This document shows positions 8,490 through 19,285 of a DNA stretch of 64,000 nucleotides, one piece after another. Under the pieces are notes generated by a model. It was not told where the DNA came from. It did not search any database and saw nothing but the letters and a program-made list of their open reading frames with translations. Position numbers and translations under genes: made by a program. This stretch comes from Pseudocoprococcus catus. Lineage in GTDB: Bacteria; Bacillota; Clostridia; Lachnospirales; Lachnospiraceae. How positions within the stretch are numbered: the stretch's first letter is position 1; every line of letters begins with the position of its first letter. The stretch spans positions 1 through 64,000 of the forward strand of contig NZ_JAAXCM010000032.1 of the NCBI RefSeq assembly GCF_019734885.1. The letters run 5' to 3'.

Positions 8490-9032
8490 TTATTCCAGTC
8501 CACAGGTATCGATCATCTTCCCAAGATTACCGACGCGGTGTGCATCTTCCGTATTCATATAACAAATTTTAAAATCACATTTTTTCTTCAGATCATTAAA
8601 ACTTCTGGTCAGTATCTCCATAGACTGGCTATTGCCTTCCGGCGCATAATCGCTAATAATCACCAGTCTGTACATCTCGCTGTTCAGGCCTGCCGCCTCC
8701 ATCTGCTCTTCCTCCCCGGGCATAAAATCGTTCAGCAGTTCGTAACAGCGAAGTAATGTCCCGCTGATGCTGTATGTGGTTGCAAACTCTTCCGGTGTTT
8801 CTCTGAATCCTTCTTCATAAACAGTAAAAGGACGGACAACGACCTCTCTGCTGCCATAAACAAAGGCCTGCCCAAACATCAGGGCCTCCATTTTCTCATA
8901 AAATGCCTGAGCATCCCACAATGCTTCCGTTACTTTCCGAAGCCGTTCAGTCTGGTGCTTGCCCGGATGCATTTCCCTCAACATACAGTAGCATACATAT
9001 ACGTTATCCGTCTCTGATTTTCCTATTTTCAT
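8490..9032 (-). CDS. vWA-like protein at the end of the kinase/FtsK locus
   Basis: 180 aa; no confident family. A central Rossmann-like pattern recalls a vWA domain: a Ser/Thr-rich turn (TTYSISGTLL) where MIDAS threonines lie, then a hydrophobic strand LVIISDYAPEGN and an alternating strand FKICYMN, similar in layout to the vWA protein at 47.6 kb. The N-terminal DxSxS motif is absent, so the metal site would be degenerate. It is probably the last gene of the locus. Confidence 0.45.
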   Translation of the reverse strand: MKIGKSETDNVYVCYCMLREMHPGKHQTERLRKVTEALWDAQAFYEKMEALMFGQAFVYGSREVVVRPFTVYEEGFRETPEEFATTYSISGTLLRCYELLNDFMPGEEEQMEAAGLNSEMYRLVIISDYAPEGNSQSMEILTRSFNDLKKKCDFKICYMNTEDAHRVGNLGKMIDTCGLE

Positions 9033-9168
9033 GAAAGCCTCCTACTGAGTGAAATCTTCTCCTGTCTCTTTCTTTCACTCTGATCTGTGCTCATCTGCTT
9101 CTCTATTATCATCGTATATCCAAAAGCAAATGTCAATGCATTTTTATACGAAAAGACAAATAATAATA

Positions 9169-10245
9169 TCACATTTTGTACAGATTCATTGTTCCCAGCC
9201 TTTCATTGAAATAATAACTGTATCGATAAAACAGCTTTCTATTCCTTTGAACCTCCTGCAGCGCATCCAATATCAGTTTTTTAGGATCTCCTGACAACAA
9301 GTACTTCTGTTTCAAACCTTTCAGGCCGGCTGCACGTTTCTGGCAATCAATACGAATTCGGATCCGGTCACTGTCAATCTGCTGATCAATAATACGCCGC
9401 ATATCCTCATAGTCTTCTGCATATTTTCCTGTACGGTAAAAATAGTTGTCCTTATGTGCTGTGCAGGACGGAATCACATCTTTTGGCCGATGATCAACTG
9501 ATATATCCGCTGTAGTCAGATTAAAGTAATCAAACTTAAAATGGCGTTCCTTATGTACTCCATCACTTCCTGTTAAATCCATCACATCCCATGTCGGATC
9601 CACATGATACCACTGACCGCAGACCTTCACAAGATTCCACGCATGAAGCGTATTTTCAGTAAACTCCCCCTTGTTATCCGCATATCCGACAACAACAATG
9701 CAGGGAAGCCCAACCGAATCGCAAAGTAGCTTAAATGCTTTGGCAATCCCCTCACAAACTGCTTTTTTATCAAGAAATGCGCCAACGATAGAATGTGCTC
9801 TATGATAATTTTTTATTTTTAAAGACTCATAATCATAAGCCACGCTTTTCACCACTGAATTGTGCAGAAACATTTCCATTTTAAATGGATCCTCCCGATA
9901 CTCAAGAGCTTTATAAAGCACTTTATCCACTGTATTGTGCATCTCAGCAATCATTGTTTTTGCCTCATTCCCTGAATATAAATATTCAGGATAAAGTGTC
10001 CACTCACAATTTTGATGCGAATGACTTACATTGTATTGATTGACATAAAAAAATACAGGATGGTCATACAGCACTTTGTAATAAATATCAGATACACTTT
10101 TCATTCCCGGATAAAGCAAAACCCTAATGGCTGACTGGTGACAATGCAGACCATCACAGATGATTCTGTAGGCCAACTGCTCATTTTCATTCATTTGCTG
10201 ATAATAATAGCTCTGTCTGTCCATTTTTTGTCTCGCTTTCTCCAA
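9169..10245 (-). CDS. transglutaminase-like cysteine protease-fold protein
   Basis: 358 aa. A transglutaminase core is visible from about residue 165: Cys in KAVCEGIAKAF, His in TLHAWNLVKV and Asp in HVDPTWDV, the usual triad. There is no signal peptide or membrane span, so it is probably cytosolic. Two starts are possible: TTG at 10245 with GAGGTG close upstream, or ATG at 10224. It could process or crosslink partners of the locus; this is inference. Confidence 0.72.
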   Translation of the reverse strand: MEKARQKMDRQSYYYQQMNENEQLAYRIICDGLHCHQSAIRVLLYPGMKSVSDIYYKVLYDHPVFFYVNQYNVSHSHQNCEWTLYPEYLYSGNEAKTMIAEMHNTVDKVLYKALEYREDPFKMEMFLHNSVVKSVAYDYESLKIKNYHRAHSIVGAFLDKKAVCEGIAKAFKLLCDSVGLPCIVVVGYADNKGEFTENTLHAWNLVKVCGQWYHVDPTWDVMDLTGSDGVHKERHFKFDYFNLTTADISVDHRPKDVIPSCTAHKDNYFYRTGKYAEDYEDMRRIIDQQIDSDRIRIRIDCQKRAAGLKGLKQKYLLSGDPKKLILDALQEVQRNRKLFYRYSYYFNERLGTMNLYKM

Positions 10246-10335
10246 AACACCTCATTGATAGCTGCGGTTGATACCTTCATCCTCATCGTCCGTTTTAATA
10301 CGCTCTCCGTACACCCTTTTCGAAATAACGATGTA

Positions 10336-11154
10336 CTAGAAAATATCTTTCGGCGGTACATAGTTCGGATTGGCACCTCTGTAATGCATCGTCACTTCCG
10401 CATCATTATGAGACACCTCAATACGCATAGACTGTGCCGGATAAAGTTGCTTCATGCGCCGCAATGTCATTCTTGCCAGTGCAAAAGCCAGACCTTCACA
10501 TTCTTCCGGAGAATGCAGGTCGCGAAATCTTTTTTTACTGAAATTGAAATCATCTATGGAATTGCTGTACCGACTGTCATGGTAAGTATAAGTAATCCCT
10601 GTATTTATCACGGTATAAACCAGATCCGCTTCCACAAAAGCCATATTGGAGCCATGATCAGCATGTGAAATCATTCGCTGAAACATCATCTCCTGATGAT
10701 CAATCATCGGTGTGAAAAGATCCGCTTTTGCCATGGCACGGTCACAATACTTCCGAACCTCTGTATCATAAGCTGCTGCTTCTTTCTGAGTTTTCATATC
10801 CGCCTCTTTTTGGGCCTTTTTTTTATCTGCATTTCCTTTGGCCCGAATTTCCTTCATCCTTCTCTCAATATTTGCATTTGTATCATTTACTTTGCCGCAT
10901 GCCGCTCCCCACATTCCAATCGGTATCAGAAAACCAACAACAAACCCAATCAACCCTCCTGTAAATGCACCAATTACCCATCCCAAAAGAACACCGCCAA
11001 TGATGTATCCCGTTGCTTCCGGTTTTTTCTCTGGTTTCAGCGCATTGATTTCCCGCAAAACACGACTGTCAATCTCACTTGCTTTCCGATTTGCTTCTGC
11101 ATTATTGTTCAAACGCATCTGCTCTTTCATCCTACTGTTATTAATTGGATCCAT
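10336..11154 (-). CDS. glycine-zipper membrane protein of the FtsK locus
   Basis: 272 aa, not recognised. Residues 47-85 are two membrane spans rich in GxxxG spacing (GYIIGGVLLGWVIGAFTGG and GLIGFVVGFLIPIG). A charged coiled coil follows (about 90-150) and then a mixed domain. The glycine zipper suggests oligomers in the membrane. It lies between the small helical proteins and the transglutaminase, so it may be the membrane part of the system, which the ATPase lacks. Confidence 0.5.
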   Translation of the reverse strand: MDPINNSRMKEQMRLNNNAEANRKASEIDSRVLREINALKPEKKPEATGYIIGGVLLGWVIGAFTGGLIGFVVGFLIPIGMWGAACGKVNDTNANIERRMKEIRAKGNADKKKAQKEADMKTQKEAAAYDTEVRKYCDRAMAKADLFTPMIDHQEMMFQRMISHADHGSNMAFVEADLVYTVINTGITYTYHDSRYSNSIDDFNFSKKRFRDLHSPEECEGLAFALARMTLRRMKQLYPAQSMRIEVSHNDAEVTMHYRGANPNYVPPKDIF

Positions 11155-11246
11155 TGCCTGCTCCTTTGCGCAGGATGTTTAATCACATCCTGCGTCTTCC
11201 AAATGATATCTTCTCATGTAAATATTTCTGATATTTTGACTGCTGT

Positions 11247-11528
11247 TTACAGCCCCAGCGCCAAAAGCTCCGACACTTCGTCCGCCTGGCGCTCAATTTT
11301 TAAGGCCAGATAATTTAAGGCCTCTCTGCCTTTTTCCTGCTCTGCATTGACACTGTCAATGATTTCAATGATTTCATCTTCATATACTCCCAGTTCATCA
11401 GACACATCCGCCACTCTCTGTCTGAGAGCACGGCCTGCCTCCTCAAAATTATCATTGAAATGATGCAGATCAGAAGCCAGTTTCTGAAGGTTCTCTACCC
11501 CCTGCTGATTAATTCCGTATCCTGCCAT
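11247..11528 (-). CDS. small helical WXG100-size protein A
   Basis: 93 aa, almost all helical, with heptads in the second half (DEIIEIIDSVNAEQEK). Length and placement beside an FtsK/EssC-like ATPase match WXG100 or Lap-type substrates of type VII secretion, but there is no WXG turn. It is a paralogue of the gene split by the mobile element (shared MARYDI/MAGYGI start and GxYxDEIxEI core). Confidence 0.55.
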   Translation of the reverse strand: MAGYGINQQGVENLQKLASDLHHFNDNFEEAGRALRQRVADVSDELGVYEDEIIEIIDSVNAEQEKGREALNYLALKIERQADEVSELLALGL

Positions 11529-11563
11529 GTGATTCTCCCCCTTTTCCCTTATTCGATACGGAT

Positions 11564-11839
11564 TTAAAAAGATTCTCCTGACTCTTCAATTCTTCGTATC
11601 TTTGAAAGAATCTTTCCTCTCAATTCCTCTGCCTGAATAAGTACCTTTGATAAGGATACAATGCACTCTTCCACTTTGATAATGGCCTTTTGGCTATACA
11701 CATCATGTGCCATGTTATCGCTGCAGTCAATAACCGCATCATGCATCTTCTCCAGATCATCATTGACTGCATTCATATACTCCGTCAAAGCTCTTGCCGC
11801 CGTACGCAGCGCATCTGTACTTACATTCCTGTCTGACAT
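11564..11839 (-). CDS. small helical WXG100-like protein B
   Basis: 91 aa from the ATG at 11839, which has GGGAGG 7 nt upstream; the ATG at 11854 overlaps that ribosome site. The pattern VSTDALRTAARALTEYMNAV resembles the first helix of WXG100 proteins. A turn at DCSDNMAHD replaces WXG, and a second helix follows. It probably forms a helical hairpin and is directly downstream of the ATPase gene. Confidence 0.58.
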   Translation of the reverse strand: MSDRNVSTDALRTAARALTEYMNAVNDDLEKMHDAVIDCSDNMAHDVYSQKAIIKVEECIVSLSKVLIQAEELRGKILSKIRRIEESGESF

Positions 11840-11949
11840 AAAATTTCCTCCCAAAAACTTAATCTATCTCCTTAACTTCATGCCTCTATTCTAACAAAAT
11901 CTGCTTTTCCAACCTTTCCCGGTCTCAACAAAAATACGTCTTATCTGCC

Positions 11950-14900
11950 TCAGCCAAAAATATTGTGGTAAAAATGCGGCTTCATCATCCATGTATCTCT
12001 GCCATTGGTATACATAAAAGTATCCTTTGCCAGTTCCACCGCCTTTTTACTGCATCCAATCTCCGCCGCATCCGCTCTTGTCATATGGAATACCAGCTGA
12101 TGATGAAAAACTTTCACATCCATTCGTGTATTCACGAAATCTTCTGCCTGTTCAAAACCGAATAAAAAATGGATATCATTCATTGAAATTCTTTTTAATA
12201 CCCATTCCAAATCCTTCCTGACATCGCAAATACCTGCGTCATCCGACGAAGTTTTTCCCTTTTCGGAAACCGAAGCATTGTATTCCGCAATCAAACGTTT
12301 CTTCTCGTTGACATCCTGCGTATTTTTGATTTTTCTCAGAATATCTGCCTGCGATTCCTGCGGTTCTTTAAAACGGCCTGCTTTCAGGCTATCTGCATCG
12401 CCAAAAAGTGCCATCTCCTCTGCCATTCGCTCATAGCCCAATACAATGACCAGCTTTTTCTCCTTACCTTTATCCAGAATCTGCTGTTTTATTTTTTTGA
12501 CGGATGCACAGACAGCCTCTGTTCCAAGGTGACACGGAAACCCTCTAAGCAGTGTTGTGCTGTACTTTTTATAAACCCGGCTGTCTGGATGTGCCCAAAA
12601 CTCAACACCGCCTCCACAGCGTCTGTAGCTGTTAATCACCGATACAATGACACTCATTGCATATTCATATCCGCCGCCTGTCACCAACATATTTTCCGAC
12701 GGACGATTTGTCAGGGCAAAAGGCCGTGCCAGCTGAAATCCTCTCGGTACGCCTGGATAAACCAGAACGTCCTCCGGATTAAGTTTCCCCGACACCTTAG
12801 CCTCAGTCTCATACCTTTTGTAAAAAGGTACCTGACTCTTAAAAGTCTGAAGTTTACTGCCGTCAATCATTACCGGATGTTTATCACGATAAAATCTGTC
12901 CGGACCTAAAGCACTGTTTTCTGCCGCCTGCATATGCTGATTCAGCATGTCAATCATATGCTCAACTTCATTCTCCCTTGTATACATATTTTTCAGATGT
13001 AAGACACGGATTTCACCACTGCTGTCTCTCCATTTAAACAGAGATTCAAAAACCGGCAATGAACAAATTTCATTCTGCAAAGCTTCCGTCATCATGGAGG
13101 AAGACAATCCCAGCGTCTCCTTGATCTCCTGCGGCGTATTATAGAGGGCAAAACGCTGCTGAATCTGCTTTCTGGCCGGTTCTGTCAGACCTTCAACACC
13201 GTCTGAATAGGTCTGACTGGCAAAAATAAATTTAAAGCCGAAAGCAGCACCTTCTCGGAGAAGATTTTCCAATTTTAATGTGTAATCCGCTTTATAGCCA
13301 TCGCCCTTTGTCATCCTCAAAATCTGTGACATCTGTGCAAATTCATCAATTATAATAAAAATTGCAGGCATATCCACTTCCGGCGGTACATCTTCCAGTT
13401 TTTTCCACTGATTCTGTGAAAAAATACGCTTCCTTTCCTCAAGAATTTCCTGCAGGCGGTCAATGATATCAAATACCACTTCCTCTGACTTTTCAAGCAG
13501 CACATACTTTACATGAGGCGGTGTATGTGTCATATATCTGCTGAATTCCAGCATTTTGAAATCCAGCAGCCATAATTCCAATTCATCCGGATGATAATTC
13601 ATAACCAGGCCGCTGATTATTGTATGAAGCAGTGTAGATTTACCGGAACGTGCAGCCCCCATCATATAAGCTGCAAACATTTCATTCTCAAAGCTGGCTC
13701 TGACCGGCTGATCCTCCTCATCCACCGCAAAGGCAATCTCAATCGGCTTTCTTTTTCCCTTTGAGCGCTTCGGCAATGTTACAGGAAAGCGATCAAAAAA
13801 AGCTGTTCCTTTTTCATTTGGCATCATATTTTTCTGAATTTCCGTTATAAAAGTATCCGGCAGATTTGCCGGTGCCTGCAGCCACCGAAACAATGTATTG
13901 CGCCCCTGTTCATCCTTCCAATAAAAACGGCCCATTGAATCACCGCGCACATACAGACAACGGCCGTCACTCCCCATTTCAGCTGATAAATCCTGTCTTC
14001 CAAAGGGATAACCGATTCCTTCCGCATCACTTTTCTTCACCAATTCAATGACAACAATTCCCAACCGCTCTGCATTATTCAGCAGATACATCCATTCCGA
14101 TGATTGATATGTAGGATACTTCGCCGCCTCCCTGTTAATAACCAGCAGGCGATGCGGAATCTGATATGCCGGTTCGTGGGTCTGATTATACTGTTCCGCA
14201 CTCTGTGCACCAAGCTTTGCCTCAGCCTTATGATAATATGCTGCAAGCATTTTCAGCTGCATTTCAATTTCTTTGCTGCTGCAGGGAACCGGATCAATCA
14301 TCCCTTTTTTCACCCCCGCCAACTTCGACAGTTGTCCAAGCAGATAACCATTATAATAAATTGAATCCAACAGAGAGACCCTGATATTGGACACTGAAAA
14401 ATGACGGATATAATTCAGCAAAATTGCCATTATTCCTGCTCTCAGCTCTTTTTCATTATAGTCTGTATACTCAACCAGCAGCCTCTCAGCTCCACTTACA
14501 TGAAATCCAACCGGATAACAGATACAATTATTCTGCTCATCAAAATACCTTCCCAGACTGTTTTCTAATACCGGCTTTAAAACTCTCGGAATATCTGCTG
14601 CCTGTGCAGCAAATCCAAACAGAATTTTCTGCTGTCTATTTTTCTTCTCCTGCTGCCACTGCATAAAATACTGAGGTGTAATCTCATAATGTCTCTCAAT
14701 GGCACTGAACTGCCGCATCATTTCCTGAAAATCATCACCCCGTAAATATTGTCCGCATCTGGCCAGTATCCGTTTTTTTGATTCATTGATTTGATTAGCT
14801 TCATATTCGAACTGCTGCTTCGCCTGCTGCAGTGCTTTGTTTTCTTCGCCTTCAATGACGCTCAGATATTGATCCACATAAGCGCAATAGGCACCTGCCA

Positions 14901-15237
14901 TACAAATCACTTTCTCAGCCAACGGGTCATAGCGGCAACTGATATCCACTTGCTGTGCCATTCTGTTCAATGTCTCTATATCAGGTTTGACCGGCGTTCT
15001 TTTTTCACTCTGAAGCCCTGTATCCGAGCTTGTTCTAGCAATACGATAAAATGTCAGGATCTCTTCTCTCATATTCAGCCAGGATTCCTTTTCTGCCGCA
15101 AAACGCGCCTTAATTTGCTGCACATCGCCGGCATAAATCGTTTCCAGCTTCTGTCTCTTCTGGTCCATCCTGTCAAATTCTTCATGCCAGCGTTCAAACA
15201 CATTATTTAACCGGCTAATCTGTTCCTGTACTGTCAT
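11950..15237 (-). CDS. FtsK/SpoIIIE-type ATPase, EssC-like
   Basis: 1095 aa. Residues 1 to about 200 are coiled coil. The FtsK module has Walker A GAARSGKST near residue 526 and Walker B FIIIDEFAQM near 624. A second module (about 790-1010) has a degenerate P-loop (VTGGGYEYAM) but keeps a strand like LVIVLGYERM. EssC of type VII systems has FHA domains, two membrane spans and tandem ATPases; membrane spans and FHA are not seen here. It probably drives transport or remodelling of the small helical proteins beside it. The start has GGGAG upstream. Confidence 0.75.
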   Translation of the reverse strand: MTVQEQISRLNNVFERWHEEFDRMDQKRQKLETIYAGDVQQIKARFAAEKESWLNMREEILTFYRIARTSSDTGLQSEKRTPVKPDIETLNRMAQQVDISCRYDPLAEKVICMAGAYCAYVDQYLSVIEGEENKALQQAKQQFEYEANQINESKKRILARCGQYLRGDDFQEMMRQFSAIERHYEITPQYFMQWQQEKKNRQQKILFGFAAQAADIPRVLKPVLENSLGRYFDEQNNCICYPVGFHVSGAERLLVEYTDYNEKELRAGIMAILLNYIRHFSVSNIRVSLLDSIYYNGYLLGQLSKLAGVKKGMIDPVPCSSKEIEMQLKMLAAYYHKAEAKLGAQSAEQYNQTHEPAYQIPHRLLVINREAAKYPTYQSSEWMYLLNNAERLGIVVIELVKKSDAEGIGYPFGRQDLSAEMGSDGRCLYVRGDSMGRFYWKDEQGRNTLFRWLQAPANLPDTFITEIQKNMMPNEKGTAFFDRFPVTLPKRSKGKRKPIEIAFAVDEEDQPVRASFENEMFAAYMMGAARSGKSTLLHTIISGLVMNYHPDELELWLLDFKMLEFSRYMTHTPPHVKYVLLEKSEEVVFDIIDRLQEILEERKRIFSQNQWKKLEDVPPEVDMPAIFIIIDEFAQMSQILRMTKGDGYKADYTLKLENLLREGAAFGFKFIFASQTYSDGVEGLTEPARKQIQQRFALYNTPQEIKETLGLSSSMMTEALQNEICSLPVFESLFKWRDSSGEIRVLHLKNMYTRENEVEHMIDMLNQHMQAAENSALGPDRFYRDKHPVMIDGSKLQTFKSQVPFYKRYETEAKVSGKLNPEDVLVYPGVPRGFQLARPFALTNRPSENMLVTGGGYEYAMSVIVSVINSYRRCGGGVEFWAHPDSRVYKKYSTTLLRGFPCHLGTEAVCASVKKIKQQILDKGKEKKLVIVLGYERMAEEMALFGDADSLKAGRFKEPQESQADILRKIKNTQDVNEKKRLIAEYNASVSEKGKTSSDDAGICDVRKDLEWVLKRISMNDIHFLFGFEQAEDFVNTRMDVKVFHHQLVFHMTRADAAEIGCSKKAVELAKDTFMYTNGRDTWMMKPHFYHNIFG

Positions 15238-15348
15238 TGCAGCTCCCTACTTTCCTTATTCATTCTGTATCATATTCATTTCTGTTTCCATGTTTTAAGT
15301 ATATCAATTTCAGTGAGCTGCCATGATCCCAGAAAATCTAAAAACCAG

Positions 15349-15583
15349 CTATAATGAACACAACAGCAGTACTTCATCCGCCTGCTTATTTAAAAGTTCT
15401 GCCAGACGGACAATATCATCTCTTCCCGATTTCAGTCCCTGAACGTTCTTATCTACGATTTCCGTGATTTCATCTGAATAAATTCCCAAATCATTCTCCA
15501 ACGAATGGATTTTCCTTTTCAGCATCTGATCCTGTTCAAGCATATCATTCGTACATTTTAATAAATCCCGGCCCAAATTTTGT
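15349..15583 (-). pseudogene. 3' part of small helical gene C, split by the conjugative element
   Basis: The minus-strand frame from CAA (15583) to the stop at 15349 encodes about 77 residues ending KQADEVLLLCSL. They match the C-terminal four fifths of small helical protein A (GIYSDEITEI versus GVYEDEIIEI). There is no ribosome site, and the start is missing. The missing N-terminus lies at 46,287-46,336 beyond the element. Confidence 0.75.
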
Positions 15584-15584
15584 T

Positions 15585-15602
15585 GAGGTAAGATAACGAT
15601 AC
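15585..15602. repeat. left terminal repeat of the conjugative element
   Basis: GAGGTAAGATAACGATAC matches the inverted complement of the right end (46,269-46,286) at 16 of 18 positions, with a perfect 12-bp core AGATAACGATAC. It marks the junction with the host gene. Confidence 0.7.
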
Positions 15603-15631
15603 CTTTTTTGCAGAGGGTGTTATCTTACCTC
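15585..15631. other. 13-bp perfect dyad at the left end of the element
   Basis: GAGGTAAGATAAC (15585-15597) and its complement (15619-15631) flank 21 nt, between the recombinase stop and the junction. It may be a recombinase binding site. On the plus strand it is followed by TTTTT and could also stop transcription coming in from the host. Confidence 0.5.
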
Positions 15632-15644
15632 TTTTTGATGTATG

Positions 15645-17366
<1,722 letters not shown>

Positions 17367-17421
17367 CTATATTATACCACATACCGCTGCCTGTGTCATG
17401 TATAAAATGTGAAGAAACGCC

Positions 17422-17589
17422 CTATTTCCGGGCGTTTGCGGGGTTCAGTTCCATGTCTTTGCGAATGAGTTTTTTTATCTTTTTATCCAGTGTGTCCGTT
17501 GCGCGTTCACTTGCGGACGAACATACAAGGTAAGTAACTTTTCCTATTTTATGCTCCGTTGTGGTAACGGGCGTTTGGTTTTGCGTCAA
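17422..17589 (-). CDS. TnpW-like small transposon protein
   Basis: About 55 aa from the TTG at 17589, which has AAAGGGGGA 6 nt upstream. The segment TTTEHKIGKVTYLVCSS followed by ERATDTLDKKIKKLI is typical of TnpW, a small protein found next to serine recombinases in Tn1549/Tn4451-like elements. Function unknown. Confidence 0.68.
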   Translation of the reverse strand: MTQNQTPVTTTEHKIGKVTYLVCSSASERATDTLDKKIKKLIRKDMELNPANARK

Positions 17590-17649
17590 AGAAAATCCCC
17601 CTTTCTTTCGCAAACATATAATATAGTCTATGAATAGCAGCAAGTCCAC

Positions 17650-18066
17650 TATTCAATAAAACAAAGGCTTTAATCGGACGGTTATTAGCATAACCTCATG
17701 GGAATTTCACCCCGGCATGGTTCTCATGCCGCCCTACCCATTGCCTGCGACGCTCTTAACGCTCGGACTGTGGCTGTAAGGAAGTATCATTGTATATTCT
17801 GCGTGTCGTCGCCCGCAAGCCGCTACACTTGCTTTCCGGCGCGGTGTTGGTCGCTCGGCTGTCCGGGCGGGGATAACCTCACCCGGATAGCGTCATGGCG
17901 CACCCGCCGTATGGCTCGGCGCAAAAGGAACGTATCCGATTTGCCCTATGCTGCGCCGCCGTTATCTTGCGCCGCTTTCTTTGTCAAGGTTCAGAATGGC
18001 TTTGCTGCCGCGTCAGCAGCGGAACGGAAAAGGGGGAGAGAGAAAGCGTCCCGCCGCCGCTGCGGT
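17650..18066. other. non-coding stretch of the element, no supported gene
   Basis: About 415 bp of GC-rich DNA between TnpW and the Orf8-like gene. Long open frames on the plus strand continue antisense to the regulator genes and look spurious. A perfect hairpin CGGCATG/CATGCCG lies at 17713-17731. The stretch may carry recombination sites or an RNA. Confidence 0.4.
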
Positions 18067-18333
18067 TTATTCCTCTGCCTTAAAGGTGAGGACAGCCATC
18101 ATCAGTTTTGCTTGCAGCCGTTCCCGAATGTCGTGGTCTACGCCAAAATAGACGTTCCCGCGCTCGTCGTACAGCTTCCGCATGGAGAGGCGGGCTATGT
18201 AGCCGCTGAAATGCTGCAAGACAATCTTCATGGCGTCCGGGTCGCCCTTTGTCGCTGCCACAATGACAGGATAAGGAACAAGGGCATTTTCCGGGTAGCC
18301 GGGTTCGTTACCATTCGTCCCATTCATCAGCAT
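18067..18333 (-). CDS. helix-turn-helix protein, Tn916 Orf8-like
   Basis: 88 aa with PYPVIVAATKGDPDAMKIVL near residues 20-39, the conserved opening of the small helix-turn-helix family next to the Orf7-type sigma factor in conjugative elements. It overlaps the sigma gene by 26 nt. It has a paralogue at 23,184. It probably helps switch on excision or transfer genes. Confidence 0.72.
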   Translation of the reverse strand: MLMNGTNGNEPGYPENALVPYPVIVAATKGDPDAMKIVLQHFSGYIARLSMRKLYDERGNVYFGVDHDIRERLQAKLMMAVLTFKAEE

Positions 18334-18748
18334 TTTCCTCCAGATATTTTCTTAATTTCTCAAAAGAGCTTGTCCGCCTGTACTGTATCGTGCTTCTCGA
18401 CGTGTTGAACAGCTCCGCAATCTCGGTATCGTTCATTCCCTCGAAGTAATACAGCAATATGGCTTTGCGCTTTTCTTCCGGCAAAGTACGGATTGCTTCA
18501 AGAAGCAGCTTTGGCGTGATTTTCTTCCCGGCTTTCTCAAAGACGGTTTCGGCGGCTTCACGTTTGAAATATTCATCAAACGTATGAAGCTGCCGCGCTT
18601 CGTCTAAGGTCATGTCGGAAAAGGTCACTTCCTTTGCCTTGTGTCTGCGAAGTTCTCTATGGGTGTCGCAAGCTTCATTGTGCAATACCGTATTACAAAA
18701 CTTCTGAAAAGCACACTGTTTGTAAAACTCCCTGCTATTAGGTTCCAC
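18308..18748 (-). CDS. RNA polymerase sigma factor-like regulator, Tn916 Orf7-like
   Basis: 146 aa from the GTG at 18748 (AAAGGAGGTGAGAAT upstream). The C-terminal half is a sigma region 4: ALRTLPEEKR-like strand, then ILLYYFEGMNDTEIAELF and NTSRSTIQYRR. In Tn916 the Orf7/Orf8 pair activates the recombination genes. No full region 2 is visible. Confidence 0.78.
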   Translation of the reverse strand: MEPNSREFYKQCAFQKFCNTVLHNEACDTHRELRRHKAKEVTFSDMTLDEARQLHTFDEYFKREAAETVFEKAGKKITPKLLLEAIRTLPEEKRKAILLYYFEGMNDTEIAELFNTSRSTIQYRRTSSFEKLRKYLEENADEWDEW

Positions 18749-18807
18749 ATTCTCACCTCCTTTCTCGTTGGAAAGTTGGTGGTGCTTCCCCCCTTTTCGC
18801 GGGGCAA

Positions 18808-18905
18808 TACGGCGTTTTTCAAAAACGCCGAAGATTTTTTGAAATTTCTTCAAAAATTTTTTGAACGTACAAAATGCGCCCGTCCGAAAAGCCCGGACGG
18901 GCGCA
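18808..18905 (-). terminator. two GC-rich hairpins in the sigma-factor leader
   Basis: GCGCCCGTCCG/CGGACGGGCGC (18,877-18,905) and CGGCGTTTTT/AAAAACGCCG (18,809-18,829) lie just upstream of the sigma gene and overlap the end of the small gene before it. The first is followed by ATTTTG on the minus strand. They may limit readthrough into the regulators. Confidence 0.5.
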
Positions 18906-19035
18906 TAGGCATTGTAAGCAGTATCCAGATGATTAGACAGTTCATATATATAAGCGTAGTTTCCCCCGGTGGTGGGCGGGCTTTTTTTGATAAGTCAATA
19001 ACTGTCGGATTTTGTCGATATGCTTTTTGCTTCAT
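18850..19035 (-). CDS. small hypothetical protein of the element
   Basis: 61 aa, supported by a very good ribosome site (AAAGGAGGTAGCC before ATG). It begins MKQKAYRQNPTVIDLSKKAR. No family recognised. The last third overlaps a strong hairpin, so the conserved part may be only the first 35 residues. Confidence 0.45.
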   Translation of the reverse strand: MKQKAYRQNPTVIDLSKKARPPPGETTLIYMNCLIIWILLTMPMRPSGLFGRAHFVRSKNF

Positions 19036-19211
19036 GGCGGCTACCTCCTTTAGCCGCCGATTTCAACAGTGATACCGCGTCATTTCATTAGAAGATAAAA
19101 AGAAACGGCGGCTTTGATTTTTCAAAGCTGCTGCGGAAATCAAAGAACGACAAGCAACAGTTCTGATTTTGCTCCAATATGGTTATTAGGGGCACAAATT
19201 AAAATCAAAAA

Positions 19212-19255
19212 AGAGCCGATAACAGCAGTATTTCAAACTGCATATTATCGGCTCT
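19212..19255 (-). terminator. terminator of the rRNA methyltransferase unit
   Basis: Stem AGAGCCGATAA/TTATCGGCTCT with an inner GCAG/CTGC pair, followed by TTTTTT on the minus strand, 30 nt after the methyltransferase stop. Confidence 0.8.
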
Positions 19256-19285
19256 GCGTCTGTGCGTCTGGCTCTTTTAATTAAA

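Noticed and set aside
17698-18408. 236-codon plus-strand frame in the element
   Set aside because: It runs antisense through the Orf8-like gene and into the sigma gene, has no ribosome site and an improbable composition (many Cys, Arg, Ser).
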